Of a stretch of 61,703 nt of DNA, positions 22,986 to 34,875 are shown piece by piece; the first letter of the stretch is position 1, and each line of letters starts with the position of its first letter. The notes under the pieces were generated by a model. It was not told the DNA's origin, searched no databases, and saw only the letters and a program-made list of their open reading frames with translations. The translations under genes and the position numbers were made by a program. The stretch comes from Punctularia strigosozonata HHB-11173 SS5. Lineage: Eukaryota; Basidiomycota; Agaricomycetes; Corticiales; Punctulariaceae. The stretch spans positions 1,661,673 to 1,723,375 of the forward strand of contig NW_006767440.1 in assembly GCF_000264995.1 (NCBI RefSeq), given 5' to 3'.

Positions 22986-22995
22986 CCTTTTATTC
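22986..22995 (-). promoter_or_regulatory. TATA-like element of kinase C
   Basis: Read on the minus strand: GAATAAAAGG, about 120 nt before the ATG at 22868. Confidence 0.4.
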
Positions 22996-22999
22996 ATGA

Positions 23000-23582
23000 T
23001 CACCTTGTTCGCTCGCTTTGGCCGTTGTACGAGGAGGTAGCGATGTGTGCCGAGGCGCGGTACGGTTGAATGCAGTCCGTCGTCCAGGACGCACACGAGC
23101 GAACACAAGACTCCAGTAAAAGTGCAGTACTAGGGCTTGTTGTTGTGTATACGATGAATAGAAGCCTGCACGACGATCGTCATCGCGAGGTTTGCGGTGC
23201 TGTCTTGTAAAGTCCAGATACAATAAGCATAAGTAACTGGTCCAAATCGGGTGTTATCTGAGATCCAGGACAACAAGAGAATACCAAGGCAATTGTGTCG
23301 CCCAAAGCAATGCGCTTACACAAGTCTTGGTCGGTGGATTACGATCCAGTGCAATCGACGAGGGAAAGAAACAGGTGTTCGGGTTGAATTTGATCGAAGA
23401 TCCGGGGCGACGCCACGCTGATGGCGCGCCACACATCAAATCGATATGCAGAGGATATTGTTGGCATCACATCGTGTATAGCTACAAGTACATTTTGCGT
23501 GGAGGATGCTACATGTGTCGGCGGTGGCTACAAAAGATATCGTGTCGGAACGGAAGCAAATATTCTGAGATTCAATAAAAAA
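23000..23582. other. intergenic region upstream of kinase C, downstream of the HAM1-like gene
   Basis: No gene seen. It contains sequence partly similar to the region upstream of kinase B and the 3' flank of the HAM1-like gene, including an AATAAA-like signal just after the stop (minus-strand TTTATTGAATC near 23570-23582 reads as AT-rich trailer). Confidence 0.4.
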
Positions 23583-26527
23583 TCACAAGTCGAACGCGCT
23601 GCTCCTCCATCCCTCGCTCGACTTTTCCTGCTCCACCTTCGCCTCGACAGACTCTCGGAAGGTCCTCACCTTACGCGCACCCTCGTTCAACGTGTCTGCA
23701 GCAACCTGACCCGCCTTCTTTGCGGTCTCAGCTCCCTTCTGCGCGCCCTCCTGCGCCGAGCTCTGAACGTCCTGCACATCGATGTCAAGTTCCTCGCCAA
23801 CCTTTGCCGCGGCCCTCTTCACCTTCTCAGCAGCAGGCTCCGAGAACGTGCCCTTCGGGCCCCGCTTCTCGCCGGGCAAGATCTGAGGTTCGACACCCAT
23901 GGCGATCTGGAAGTCATCGCCCTTCTCGCCTTTGATGAAGCCGGTTCCCGTGGCGCGCCAACCACTGGTCGCACCACCCTGACCTTTAGAATAGTGCCCG
24001 ATCTCGCTCCAAATCGCTGCAAGGATGGAAGCGCTTCTCGGCAGGCCGGTGTCGCCGAAGACTTCGGCGCGACAGCCGACATCCCAAGCGAGACGGTCGG
24101 CGAACTCGAGCGAAGCCTTGATCTGCTCCGCAAGGGTGGTGGCGAGAGTACTGCGGAAACGAGAGACAAGGAGGGGTTTGAAGACGGTGACAAGGACGGA
24201 GTGGTTCGACGATTTGATGTTGATGTCCACCTCGTCCGTGACTTCCACCTTGACATCCTCGATCTTGTGGAAACCTCCACGCTTCTCGCGTTCTTTCAAA
24301 CCGGAAGCTGTGTTGGGCAGCATACGCACACGAAGATCGATGTCGATACCCTTCGGCGGTAAGGTAACCTCCATGATGCCCGTGAACTCCGAAGGCCCGA
24401 CGGTGGCAGACTTATCCAAGTAGTAGAACGACACTTCCTTCAGTTGAAGCTGAACACCTGTAGCATGGATGTGGGTGTAGGCGCCCATGGCAGTCTGGGC
24501 TTGCCCAGCCGCAGAGGCAGAGATATCGACGTCGGTGATGTTGCGAATGTAGACATGACCAGGGAGGAGGGACAACGTTGAAATGTCAAGGTCCTCGAGC
24601 ACGAAGTCAGTGTCTTTGTCCTTGTACTCCGTTCTCGGGATCGGCACGTCCTTGAGCAAGCCGAGTAACCGAGGCAGGTAGGCATTAAACATGTCCTGGA
24701 GGATCCACGTGCTCTGACTGAGAGCCGAGCCAAGCCCGGAGGCAGCCACTTGGGCTGATTTCTGTACGCCGCTCGCGGCGGTCTGCGCGATCCACATATC
24801 CTCCTCGATATCCTTCTGCAGCTTCACGTGCGCCTTGCGTACGCGGTCGAGCTTCTTATTGGAACGAATCCCTTGCTCGAAGGAGTCGATTTCACCCTTG
24901 AAGCCGTCAACATCCTTTTTCCACTTGCGGCCGTAGTCAGAGTCGGCATCGAGCAACGCTTGCCAGCGTTCGCGAAGGTCACTAGGGTGGCATTCAGATA
25001 CACCGATCAGTATCAATTAGGATAGCACGTACTCGTATTGCTGCGAGCTCTCCTCACTCCGGACAAAACCGGGCTCCTTCAAGCTCTTGCGCATGTAGTT
25101 GAAGAAGTTGTCGAACCACTTGCGGGTATCGCTATCTGTGCGTATGTCCGCCGCACAGGTGCGGAGCGCAGCGAGCAAGTCGTCGAGAGGCTTATCACCG
25201 GCGAGACGCTCGATGAGCGTACGAAGCGATCGGATCGCTTTGGGTACGTGTTGCTCGGGTGTCGGGTCATCAATGAATGTCTCGAGCGATGTATCAGCAT
25301 TGACATCCGCAGCGGTTTCGAGAGCCTTGTCCAGCCATTTCTGAAAGAGGTCGAAGATCGTACTGACGGCCTGCTGATAGTCTTTGTCGGACTGGGCACG
25401 ATCGCACATCTGTACAAAATAATTCAGAAGGAGTGACACAGTCGGTATCAACGAGGGTCAACTGACCTTATAGTACGCATCGTTGAGCCTAGAGCTGCTG
25501 CGTTCGGATATATCTTGTGCGCCACTTTGTACCTTCTGGCCTGCGCCGATGACATTCGAGCCCGCGACCTTGACCTGGTAATCGGTGGTTCAAATATATG
25601 GAAGGAAGGCCATGGTACAGAACGTACTTGATCCATCGTCTTTTCGAACTTCACTCGCGCATCCGCGTCCTCGGGATCACCGTCGGCGGGACGCTAAAAT
25701 GACGGGTATACATTTAGTGCCACTGGTTGTGGACATGGCTCGGTGAATATTCACCTTTGTGCCGGTCCCAGGGTTCCGCTCGCCACTTTGCACCTCGGAG
25801 TCAATTTCGCGTAAAGTTTGCTTGGTGGAGGCAGCAGCTCGCTCGATCAGCTATAAGGAAAGGGTGTCATTGATTGAGCATATCATTTCCAAGGGATCGT
25901 TTGGCTTTACCTCCGCACCATCCGCCAACGTTAAGCGGGTAAAGCTGGCGAAGTCATAGAACAGACCCTGTCCTTCTACCGAAATGTGTGCATATAGGTG
26001 GGAGATGAGCGTGCGCAACGACGCGCGAAGTGCATTGATATCGCGCGTAGCTGTGAACTGGTTTAACGGACAGGTTATCTGCACCGCGGAGCACGCTCAC
26101 CTTCATCTAGATCGACATCCATAGAATCGGTGTCAATGCCAGTATTCTTGAGGTCGCCCGAGCCCAGATGGTATAGCGCGTCTTGGATCACATCATCACC
26201 TGAGACAAGCTAGCTCAGCGCATGCGCAAGCCATATATGGGAAACACCTCTTGCCATTGACTTCGTTGCCCAGCTCACGATACGCTTCGAGGACCTCTCT
26301 TATATCGTTAATCAGGATTTTTCCTTGGACGGAGAGCTCTCCTCCGCTCCCAGAAGGTTCGACCTGAATGGAAGAGGTCAGACAGCACAGGCAACCTCGA
26401 CACTGCCGCAGACACGCACTTGCACGAGGCCACTGTGTATGAGCCAGTCAATCCAGGAATCAACCTGTTTCTGGCTAGGGATCTTGCCAGCATCGAGTGC
26501 AGCGAAGATAGACGTCGCGCGTTCCAT
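23583..26527 (-). CDS. HAM1-like protein with TULIP/BPI-like lipid-binding fold
   Basis: Nine exons: 26527-26420, 26363-26255, 26199-26101, 26050-25911, 25850-25755, 25693-25628, 25574-25467, 25409-25033 and 24981-23583, encoding 833 aa. The intron at 26254-26200 must use a GC donor (GCAAGAG...CAG) to keep the frame; all others are GT-AG. Start ATG 26527 sits in ACACCATGG context; an in-frame ATG at 26578 is an alternative. The body matches the fungal HAM1-like N- and C-terminal domains, related to bactericidal permeability-increasing (TULIP) proteins, which bind lipid. Recognisable parts are WIDWLIHSGL near the N terminus, the domain around VEVTDEVDINIKSSNHSVLV, and a charged amphipathic C-terminal helix region (about 740-830, QSSAQEGAQKGAETAKKAG). 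A role at membranes or lipid transfer is inferred from the fold. Confidence 0.85.
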
Positions 26528-26616
26528 GGTGTCGTAAAGTCGTAACAAGTAGATAATTGGGGAAGATGTACGGTACAAGTGTCGTTGGTGAGATGGACGC
26601 CTTGTATCGCCCGAGA

Positions 26617-26626
26617 GTATATATAC
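26617..26626 (-). promoter_or_regulatory. TATA box of the HAM1-like gene
   Basis: The palindromic GTATATATAC lies about 90 nt before the ATG at 26527. Confidence 0.55.
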
Positions 26627-26639
26627 TGCGCCCCTGTAA

Positions 26640-27926
26640 CGTCCGCGTCATCGTCGTCATCGTCGATCGGTTTATGGACAAGCCGTAGGGATGGAAGTGG
26701 CACTCGAAGAGCTTGAAGGAGGAGCGCGCAGGGCCAGAATGACGCGTACGGGCGAGCGCCACACATCGAGCGTGGGAATATTAGCATCCCTTCTTCTCCG
26801 TCTCTTCGAGTGCAATTGTACATGGATGATGTCAATCACCGAGCTTGGGTATACTGAGCAACTACTCGGAGCTGCTGCTGAATGTGGTCCATCCTGCTGC
26901 TCACGACAGCATGAGTAAAGCATCAGTCCACCGAAGCCTGACAAACGGCTCGGATATCAGCGCTCAGCACTTGCATTTTGGTTACATTTATCCTGCGCTG
27001 AGGCTAAAATTCCGTTCAGTTGCTCTAGTGCGTCGGCAATGTACTTCATACATGGACGAGCGTCCTGCATGTCATGCCTGCATTTCTGCATCAAGCCCCA
27101 CACATATTGGGCAATGGCCAGTCATCAGGGAGACCAACGCGCCTACGAGCATGAGCAACTCACGCAACGTACGTCGTTGAATGCAATCGATTGCTCGTGC
27201 AAATGTTGCAAAGCCTCTGCAGTTCGCATCAACTGATGGGGGTATCAGTCGTAGTATTGTGAACCGTTTCTCGCAGTGTATTGGCATGAGCCCTACTAGC
27301 GTCTTCGACTTCGCAGGTGTCACCTTGCGCGTTCAAACCAAATCCGCAAGTGTTTCAGGCTCCGCAAAGCACTGGACGAAGCAAAGGTTTGGTATCGCAA
27401 TAGTGTCGTTGACACCAAACGCGCAATATAGAGGTGCGGAACAGTTCCGGCTCTTAGGCTGAGAGCATATATCCACACCGAACCGGCCACACAAAGCACT
27501 GGTGCGATGTGGTTATGGCCAAAGAAGCAGATGGAAAGTCATGTCAGGATGCAGGAGATTTCCATGCGACGACAGTCGCGAGATCTGTAGCAGTGCCCAT
27601 TCACCGGGGGCCGTATCCTTTCATGGAGTTAGTATGGCTATAGTATATGCACGGGGGGGATATACAGGCCACACGAGCCTATCGGACCTATATTATGGCA
27701 ATGGTACATACGAATTGTAACGTTTGATGAAATATGCAATGAGTGACTGTTTGGTGGTACGAGTATGGAGTACAATGAATAGGTACGCCAAGGATGGGTC
27801 TCTTTCGTTTGAGTGAGCGGTGAAGTGGTACTGTGAGAGTCCATCAGGATTGGTGATAGTTCAACGTCATAGACCTGGCGCAGACACTCACTATCCTTTG
27901 CACGACGACAGACCAGACCTTCCACG
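26640..27926. other. intergenic region, no gene recognised
   Basis: About 1.3 kb with short overlapping ORFs on both strands, none with domain, splice continuity or consistent composition. Part is the 5' flank of the HAM1-like gene. Confidence 0.4.
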
Positions 27927-28400
27927 TTAGTGCACAGGCACTGAGAGCGAGCTGCGCACGTAAGGCCGCTCGGGTCGATCACTTTCGGGGTCGACTGGCC
28001 TTCTCCGCATTGGCCTCGCGCGCTTACGACTGAGGAGGAGGTTCGCGATGAGATGCGCGCGCCGATCCCGCTCCTCCCTCGCCTGTTGCCGTAACATCTC
28101 CATCGAAGGGACGGAAGGCATGGCCAGTCGCAAGACGTAGTTGTCGGCGAAGGGATCTTCTGGTTGCTGCTGTAGCGCATTGAAGCGCGGAGGCGGTGGG
28201 GGCGGACGCCGGGGTAAAGGACGGCGCATGTGGGGTGAGGTGCGAACCGCCCCGGACGATGCCGCAGCGCGGACGCGCGGTGACGGAAGTCCTGGAGGGG
28301 GAGGTGCGGCACGGCTTGCTGGCATAGAGAATAGGTCGCCGCTGTGCCCTGACGAGGGGGTAGAGCAGGAACCTTGGATGCTGCGAATACGGTGGGCCAT
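27927..28400 (-). CDS. small hypothetical proline- and arginine-rich protein
   Basis: A single open frame of 157 aa from the ATG at 28400. The first half is rich in Pro, Ser and Arg, including a run of six prolines in RRPPPPPPRF. A middle part reads EDPFADNYVLRLAMPSVPSM. The C-terminal third is strongly basic (AREERDRRAHLIANLLLSRK and RKRARPMRRRPVD), which suggests nucleic-acid binding or a nuclear signal, but this is inference. No domain is recognised and the gene is not supported by splice sites. It could be a real small gene or a chance ORF in GC-rich DNA. Confidence 0.4.
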   Translation of the reverse strand: MAHRIRSIQGSCSTPSSGHSGDLFSMPASRAAPPPPGLPSPRVRAAASSGAVRTSPHMRRPLPRRPPPPPPRFNALQQQPEDPFADNYVLRLAMPSVPSMEMLRQQAREERDRRAHLIANLLLSRKRARPMRRRPVDPESDRPERPYVRSSLSVPVH

Positions 28401-29930
28401 TGCGTGAATGCAGTGTATGTCGAGGGTGAGTCGAGCGTCGATGATGTATAGCTATAGGTGCTTCGTCGTCGTTGGGCGCGCTGCGCTGGCAAGCGTTGTC
28501 AATATGGGTGCGTCGGTTGGAGCGCGCAACTGACCAGCGAGTGGAACCTTTATTGCAGGTGGACAATAGAGGACGTCGTTGTGACTTCCACGGCTTTACG
28601 TACGGCGGAAGGTGCTGTGACAATAATGGGCAGCAGCACGGGCTTGTTCCCTTTCAGGGGAACGTTATGCACTTCCACCGCCTTCCGGAAAGGTCGCGAC
28701 CTGACTGGAAGACGCCGTCGTGCACCTGGCCATCACGAAGAGCGTTAAGCGGGTCTACGTGTCGCTGCGGTTCGAGACAACACACCTCGTGGCAGGCACG
28801 GGTCGTACGACGCGAGCAAGGAAAGGATCGAGGGCGAGTTGAAGACTCAAGAGGTGTTCGTTCTGGCGCTCTTGCTGGTGATGCGGATGGTTGACGACAA
28901 GGAATGGACTGGAGAAGATAACTTAACGAACGCGGATTTGTTTGGGGTTGCCTATATCATGGCTGCGGGCGGGCCTGAAAGGCTGAGCATAGCCTCCGCG
29001 CCGGGCCCGAGGAGTCGGAAGACTTCGCCGTTGCCGTTCCCCCATCACCACGAGCATTAGCTCATTTTCCTTGACCTGATACTTTTGCACCACCTGCTTG
29101 GCTTGGATGTCGGGAACTCTAGTGGCCGCAAGTAGCGCGCTGAGGATGTCGAAGAGATCTTTATTGAATGGAATGGTCAACTGGTCCTCCCGGAACGCGG
29201 GAATTTTCCCAGAGATCATGCAGTGTTCTCCTTTGCCAACGCATATTGTGCACCGTGGACGTATACTTGTGCTCTAAGGGGCGATTGTTCTGAAGCCTTC
29301 GATGACGGGGTTGTCATAGCTGCCCGCTTGAAGCTTGAGCTTGAGCTTGAAAGCTGGAGGACACGTCCGGATCAAGCTATTCGTTTGCTTCGTGACCGTC
29401 AATGGGCGAGCCCTTTGGGGCCCCTGACGAGCCCAACATCGTCATGTATAACGCTCTGCTGTGGCCTTTACGCTGAACGAACACGGGGTTGCAGTCGCAA
29501 ACGCCAACTGTATGCGTTGCTATGGGGACCCAGTTGGCCGTTATCGACGACAACAAAGCAAAGGGTTGGCAACTTTGTCACCAGCGAAGAACGTAACTGA
29601 GCGACGCCTCTCGACATCTCCTCTCTTACTCACATTCGGTCGCTCACTCAGACAAACAGCCACCATGCAGTGAGCACAACCGGTTCTTCCATTTATTGTC
29701 TGGAGACTCACTTCGACATCGCCACGGCAGCTCGTATAGCTAACTTTGGAGGGCTAGGCAGGATATACTGCCCTGCTCTATAGCAATTGCAGTCTATCAT
29801 CTTCGATATGCAGTCCTCAAGCGTGCGCGAACATCAAGAAAATGGATACCTTGCCTGAATACCTTTGCCACCCAGGCCGTGTGGAGCCACCGATCATCAA
29901 CAGCTTTGTGGCCCAAGGACAATGCCCAGA
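28401..29930. other. intergenic region with a weak minus-strand ORF
   Basis: A minus-strand ORF (29219-28923) begins MISGKIPAFREDQLTIPFNK and looks protein-like for about 60 residues before becoming arginine-rich. It may be a fragment of a gene, but no family is recognised. A short (GAGCTT)n microsatellite occurs at about 29328-29352. Nothing else was identified. Confidence 0.35.
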
Positions 29931-29931
29931 C

Positions 29932-29938
29932 ATATAAG
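29932..29938 (+). promoter_or_regulatory. TATA box of kinase E
   Basis: ATATAAG lies about 63-69 nt before ATG 30001. The upstream in-frame ATG at 29953 is only about 15 nt away and would fall before or at the likely transcription start, so 30001 was chosen as the start. Confidence 0.55.
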
Positions 29939-30000
29939 CCTGCGTCGTTCTGTTGGCCCTCCTTGTCCTCAACCGCCACCCTCTCGACCTCATCCATACC

Positions 30001-32322
30001 ATGATTCCGATGTCGCTCTTGCGAGCTCAGCTTGCTCTGAGCGACCCTTTCCGCACTGGCATCCACGCCACTTACGGTCCCTCACCTCTCACGCCACCCC
30101 CGGTCACATCCTTTATTTTCAACTACTTCGCTCGCGCGGCCCGTCTGCTTGACGCCATTCTCGCCCTTTTCGGTCTCGGTCAGATATCCACCTGCGATTG
30201 TGTTGAGGACTCGGCTGGTGCGTGTGCTACTGGAGCGGCGACAAAGGTCAACCCCAGCCTCCGCCGCCGCCAAGAGCTCGAATGCAAGATCTTCGACGCC
30301 ATTGTGGCTGGCCTTCAAAGCGATGAACGCTCTCTGCACCCCCCTACCTTCACCAAGCCCCGTCGTCCAACGGCTTTGGGAGAAGATGCCCATACTCCAT
30401 TGCTAGTCGCCGACGCTGTGTTCGACTCCGATGCATCATCTCAGAGCTCCATATCAACTCCCTGTACCCCGCCTGCCTCGCTTGTTGATGACGTTGTCTG
30501 TGCGGGAGAACGCCCTCGTGCCCCATCCATCGAGCTGATCGACGAAGCCGTTTCAGACTCCGCACTCCCTGGGCCCGGCACGGAGGAAGACAAAATTGCT
30601 ACTTGTGCCCACATGATCGAAGACGACCTCGGGACCGCGCTAGGATTGGAATTCTTGTCGTCTCCAATCGCTGTCGAAAAGTTTGACCACATCAAAGTCG
30701 GCGACGATCTTGCTTATATTCCTCGTTACTCGGAGGATTCAGCGGTTGCTCTCAGCGAAGACGAGGACAAGGGCGAGGACGAGGACGAGAAAACTGCACC
30801 TGTGCTGAATAGTGACGACGATGACGCGGAGTCTACCTTGCCCAAGGCCCCCGCCCCCGTGCTATTTGACGGCAACAATACATGGACTGCCTGTACTCTG
30901 ACAGGAAAAGGTGCTGTCGGCTGCGTGTTTTCTGCCAGGTCCAAGGAGACAGGGATCGAGAGAGCTATCAAGGCCTGCAATAAGCGCCAGCTCATGGTTA
31001 ACGCGCAGGCGCGAGGATTTCGAGCATCGGATGCGATCATTGATATTCGCAACGAGATTGAAATATTGAAAGGAATAGCGTCCTTTGATTCGTCTCCCTT
31101 CCTGTGCCACCTCGAAAGCTCCTGGCAAGATCAAACCAACGTCTACATCGCTATGGTACGTTGATAGTTTCTAGATGACTCAGTTACCGTATTCATAACC
31201 GGACCTCAGCCGCTGTATTCCGAAACGCTCTCATACCGCCTAACTGCTACTTCAGGCGTGGTGTCCCCCCATGACACACTCTATTACATGGCAGAATTGG
31301 TGAGTGCTTAGGACGAGGAGAAGAACTAAACACTAATGATCGAAGGTCGATGCAATCGCATTCCTGCATGGCTACAGTATCGTTCACCGGGATATTAAAC
31401 CTGATAACATCCTCGTCGACGCGGAGGGCCATCTTGCGTTGTCGGATTTTGGCCTCTCCACCGTTTGTCCCCAAGGACAGTATTTTGATTCGTTCACCCC
31501 CCGCGGAGTGTGCGGGACACCTGGATACATGGCGCCTGAAACTGTCGACGAGAACTCAGGGTTCACAAGCTGGAGGTCGGACATATGGGCGGTTGGCGTT
31601 GTCTTTCTGGAAATCAATCTTGGCTATACTAAAGTAAGAATTATTTTTTTCCCATAGGCCGCTGACCGACACGGCTTCCTCTTCGCAGAATTACTTCCAT
31701 GACATTACGCAGAAGTACGGCTTGGGACCACATGATGATGAACTGTCGGACCGTGTCTGCGAGGTCATCCGTCTCAATGGCTACGCCAAAAGGCTCGCCT
31801 TTCATTTGAGGCGCATCAGGGATGGTAACGCCCGTCGTTTAGTGCAATTGGTATGTCGCAAATAGGCAAGGGAGAAGTCACGGTATGGTTCTTACCGTCT
31901 TTACACAGATGCTAGACCACGCATGGTCAAGGCGACCTTGCATATCAGCAATTAAGTCTGATACGCTCTTCAGCAATATGTGAGTTTACAGTATATCGCC
32001 TGCCGAATTCACCAATGGTAATCATGTCAATGTTCACAGTGACTGGGTCAAGTTACGATCCCGAGGATACCCCCGTGAGTACCATCAAGGCACTCTTCGT
32101 TTGCTCCCCCCCTGACCTTTGCTTGGTCAAGATGACTACCGACCTGCCGGCGTGCGTAAGCACAAGGAAAATGACCAGCTAGGTGAGGCGCTTAAGTTTG
32201 AAACGTGGGAAACCACGCAATATCAAGACATCGACAAATACGAGCCCAACGGGTTCATCGATTTGTTCCTCGCAGCGGACTGCGCTGGCCTTCCTTATTA
32301 TCCGTCGATGCATCTCGCCTGA
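30001..32322 (+). CDS. kinase E: divergent paralogue of kinases A, B and C
   Basis: Seven exons: 30001-31155, 31210-31299, 31346-31633, 31689-31850, 31909-31979, 32040-32074 and 32132-32322, encoding 663 aa. The N-terminal half is polar, with a weak hydrophobic stretch (about residues 35-60) and a very acidic run ([13 protein letters not shown]) before the kinase domain at about 295-560. Present are GKGAVG, AIK Lys (about 324), HRDIKPDN (Asp about 431), DFG (Asp about 449), [10 protein letters not shown] and DIWAVG. The intron after MAEL matches the intron after MAEM in B and C. The 71-nt and 35-nt exons and their phases match kinase A, which shows common ancestry. The C-terminal CPxFSPM motif is absent. 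It lies on the opposite strand, with the HAM1-like gene between it and the array. Confidence 0.88.
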
Positions 32323-32531
32323 TTCTTGTTTTAACACATTATCTCCAATTTCCTGTTAGAATCCTTTATACCGCCCTTGTACTATACCAAGGACTTTCTG
32401 CATCTCTCTGTATACTATTCAGTAGGCATCGGTCGGACGAGCCATGTCATTATAGATTAAGTCCAGTGTGCTCGAGAGTAACTATAGCCAGATCCTAGAT
32501 TAAGTGTGGGAAAGATACTGCGCGAAAAGAT

Positions 32532-34429
32532 TCAGCTATCGCTGTCACTGCCGTCGTCTCCAGCATCTGCAGGTCGTCTCTCAACAACTAATTGGGCGCC
32601 CCCATTCATCTGCGGAATGTCTCGAAGTTTCGTGTTGGGTGCCCAAGGAAGCTCCTTTCGGGGGTACGCGAAGAATAACTCAAATCCCCACCAACTGTCT
32701 GCTCCACCAACAGCTCGGATCTGCGATTGGATGCCTGGGTCTCCAGGTTCAAAGCCCTGAGGCACATCCGTCGGGTCGTCCGTAGGTGATTGGGATGACG
32801 GCAGAAATTGCGAGTCGACGAATGCGTAAAGGCCGGTGAGCGAGTCCTCAGGTGAGAGGATGCGGATCCGCCTCGAACCATCGGGCATGCGCACAGTGAC
32901 TCGAATCCCGCCCTTCTTGGCTTCCGGGGGTACGAGGGCACGCCTTGCCCACCGGCGCCAAGCACCCCTCTTCTCCTGCCAGCGTGCTTTCTCCAGCTCT
33001 TCTGAGGCCTTCTTCTCGCGCTCCTCTCTCTCCTTCTGCTCGCGCTCCTGCTGTTCGCGCTGCTGCCGGCGTTCCTCCTCTATCCGGCGTTCGATCCTTT
33101 CCCTGTCCTTCCGCGCAGCAACTTCGAAGGCCTCCTCTTGCATCCGCCGCAAGTCACGTTCGTGCTCCCTTTCTCGCAACGTGGCGCGAACCCTGTCTAA
33201 GAACGGCTTTACTCGCGGGAGGAGCTGTGTCTCCAGGTGCGCGACAAGCTTCGATGCGGAAGTTGGGCCAGCATCAGGCGTGGCGGGCCCTTGGTGGCGG
33301 GACAACACGGTCATGTTACCGGTCGTGCTCGAGGAGCGCGACGCTCCGCGCTGAGGTTGCAAAGCGACGAAGGCTACGAATGGATATGTGGTAGTTTCAA
33401 GCTTCTGAGCGGCTACGTCACGCGATGAGCTTTTGCTAGATGCCGGGAGGCTGAGATACCGCAACATACCCATCCATGCATCCTTATCTCGAACATCGCC
33501 ACCCCAGACGACGAAGTCGTTGTCAAAAAGCAGTTGGAGTAACCTGGGATCCGTGAGAGTGACCCTAGTATCGCGCGAAAATGTCAGATATGGATTAGTC
33601 CATGGAGCGGCGCTTACCTCTTAAACTCCGGCACGTCGTCGTGTTCGTCACTGACGAGTACAATGCATCCAATCCTCGCCTCACGTTCGCAGAGCTTCAG
33701 CGCCTGCTCATAACTCGACCTGACGAAATCTGGTAGTGACTTGCGTCCATCATCCTCCGCATGGCGGTGCGTGAGCGTCGAGGATCCCGTGCTGTTCCCG
33801 TTGGCGCTGACACCGGAGGCTGCGCCGGTCGCACATATTGCGCCCGTCTCCTCTTCTAGCGCCCGAACCCATCGATCCGCGGCAGTACGCGGGTCAACCT
33901 GGCCAAAAGACGGCCCAGACGGCGGTCGATACGTAGACAGAGAGCCCGTGAAGTTCAGTCGAGGGAATGGAATACGCAAAATGCCGAAGATGAAGCGAAG
34001 CATGTTCGACAAGAGATTGAAAGGGAATGATAGGATCGTCCAAATGGTGCTTTGACGTGGAGTCACGAACGTAGGGGTGCCCTAATATTCGGAGCGTGAG
34101 TATTAGAGGTTGAGCACAGTTCAAGGCGCGGACGTACTCGCGGAAGGATTTGGCCTTGCTCCGAATCGTCGAGCTCGAATTGTTCAATGGGAGGACGCGA
34201 TGGACCAGGAGCAGAGGACTGTCCGGCCGAAGGGCCGTCAAAAATCATCTCTGCAGCGACCTACCGGGCCTATAAGATAGCCAGTCTACCACGCATACAT
34301 ACACGCGCTCACCTGCACGTCCCAGCCGGCGCTCTTGAGGATTTCAATTGCCACGTCGGCGTCGGAACCATTGGTGAGCGTTTGAAGCTGCTCTACGGCA
34401 TCGCGCTGGGTCTTGGTAAGGTCGTCCAT
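32532..34429 (-). CDS. UBA-UAS-UBX domain protein, Ubx2/UBXD8 (FAF2) type ERAD adaptor
   Basis: Four exons: 34429-34313, 34260-34138, 34081-33618 and 33564-32532, encoding 578 aa. Domain order is diagnostic. A UBA domain comes first (residues 1-42, starting MDDLTKTQRDAVEQLQTLTN). A membrane hairpin follows at about 93-119 (IWTILSFPFNLLSNMLRFIF). Next are a UAS thioredoxin-like domain at about 135-290, a charged coiled coil rich in Arg/Glu at about 350-420, and a C-terminal UBX domain at about 451-566. In this family the hairpin inserts in the ER or lipid-droplet membrane, UBA binds ubiquitin and UBX recruits Cdc48/p97, linking it to ER-associated degradation. The tail ends acidic (DDGSDSDS). 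Orthology to Ubx2/FAF2 rests on domain architecture. Confidence 0.9.
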
Positions 34430-34875
34430 AGCCGAACGCCGTATAACACTGGGAGTCCGCGTGATAGCGGAGATGTTCGGTGAGGACGGTATTCCGGTCG
34501 GATACCTACTTCCGTGCAGACACAGAGCCGAAGTATATGGGCGGCCTTGGGTTATATACCAGTGGTCGGATCCCGAACGAATGGAGTTATTGATTCCAAT
34601 GAGTGGTGGAGTGATCGAGGATGTACAGCGCGACACTGGCACGCAAGGGAAGGTGCACGCTCGCGCTCTTACCTCATAGCCAGTCAAATCCCGTGACCGG
34701 TAAGTAATACGGGACGGTGCTATTGGTACCTTCATTCACCTGATGACTGTCGAGCCAATTCATGTACAGGCTAAGCAGGCTGCAGACGTCGTAGAAGTAG
34801 CTATCGAGGTACAAAATACATATGAGTTCACCATTCCCGAGCAGCTTCTGCAGTGCAATGTGGTTCCATTCTGGC
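34430..34875. promoter_or_regulatory. 5' flank of the UBX gene and 3' flank of the myosin light chain gene
   Basis: A minus-strand GGTATATAAC element at 34551-34560 lies about 122 nt before the UBX start and is a plausible TATA box. No additional gene was seen. Confidence 0.4.

Noticed and set aside
29328-29352. GAGCTT microsatellite as a functional element
   Set aside because: Only about four units; ordinary simple repeat without context.
29953-30000. Longer N terminus for kinase E from ATG 29953
   Set aside because: That ATG lies only about 15 nt after the TATA box and probably precedes the transcript start.
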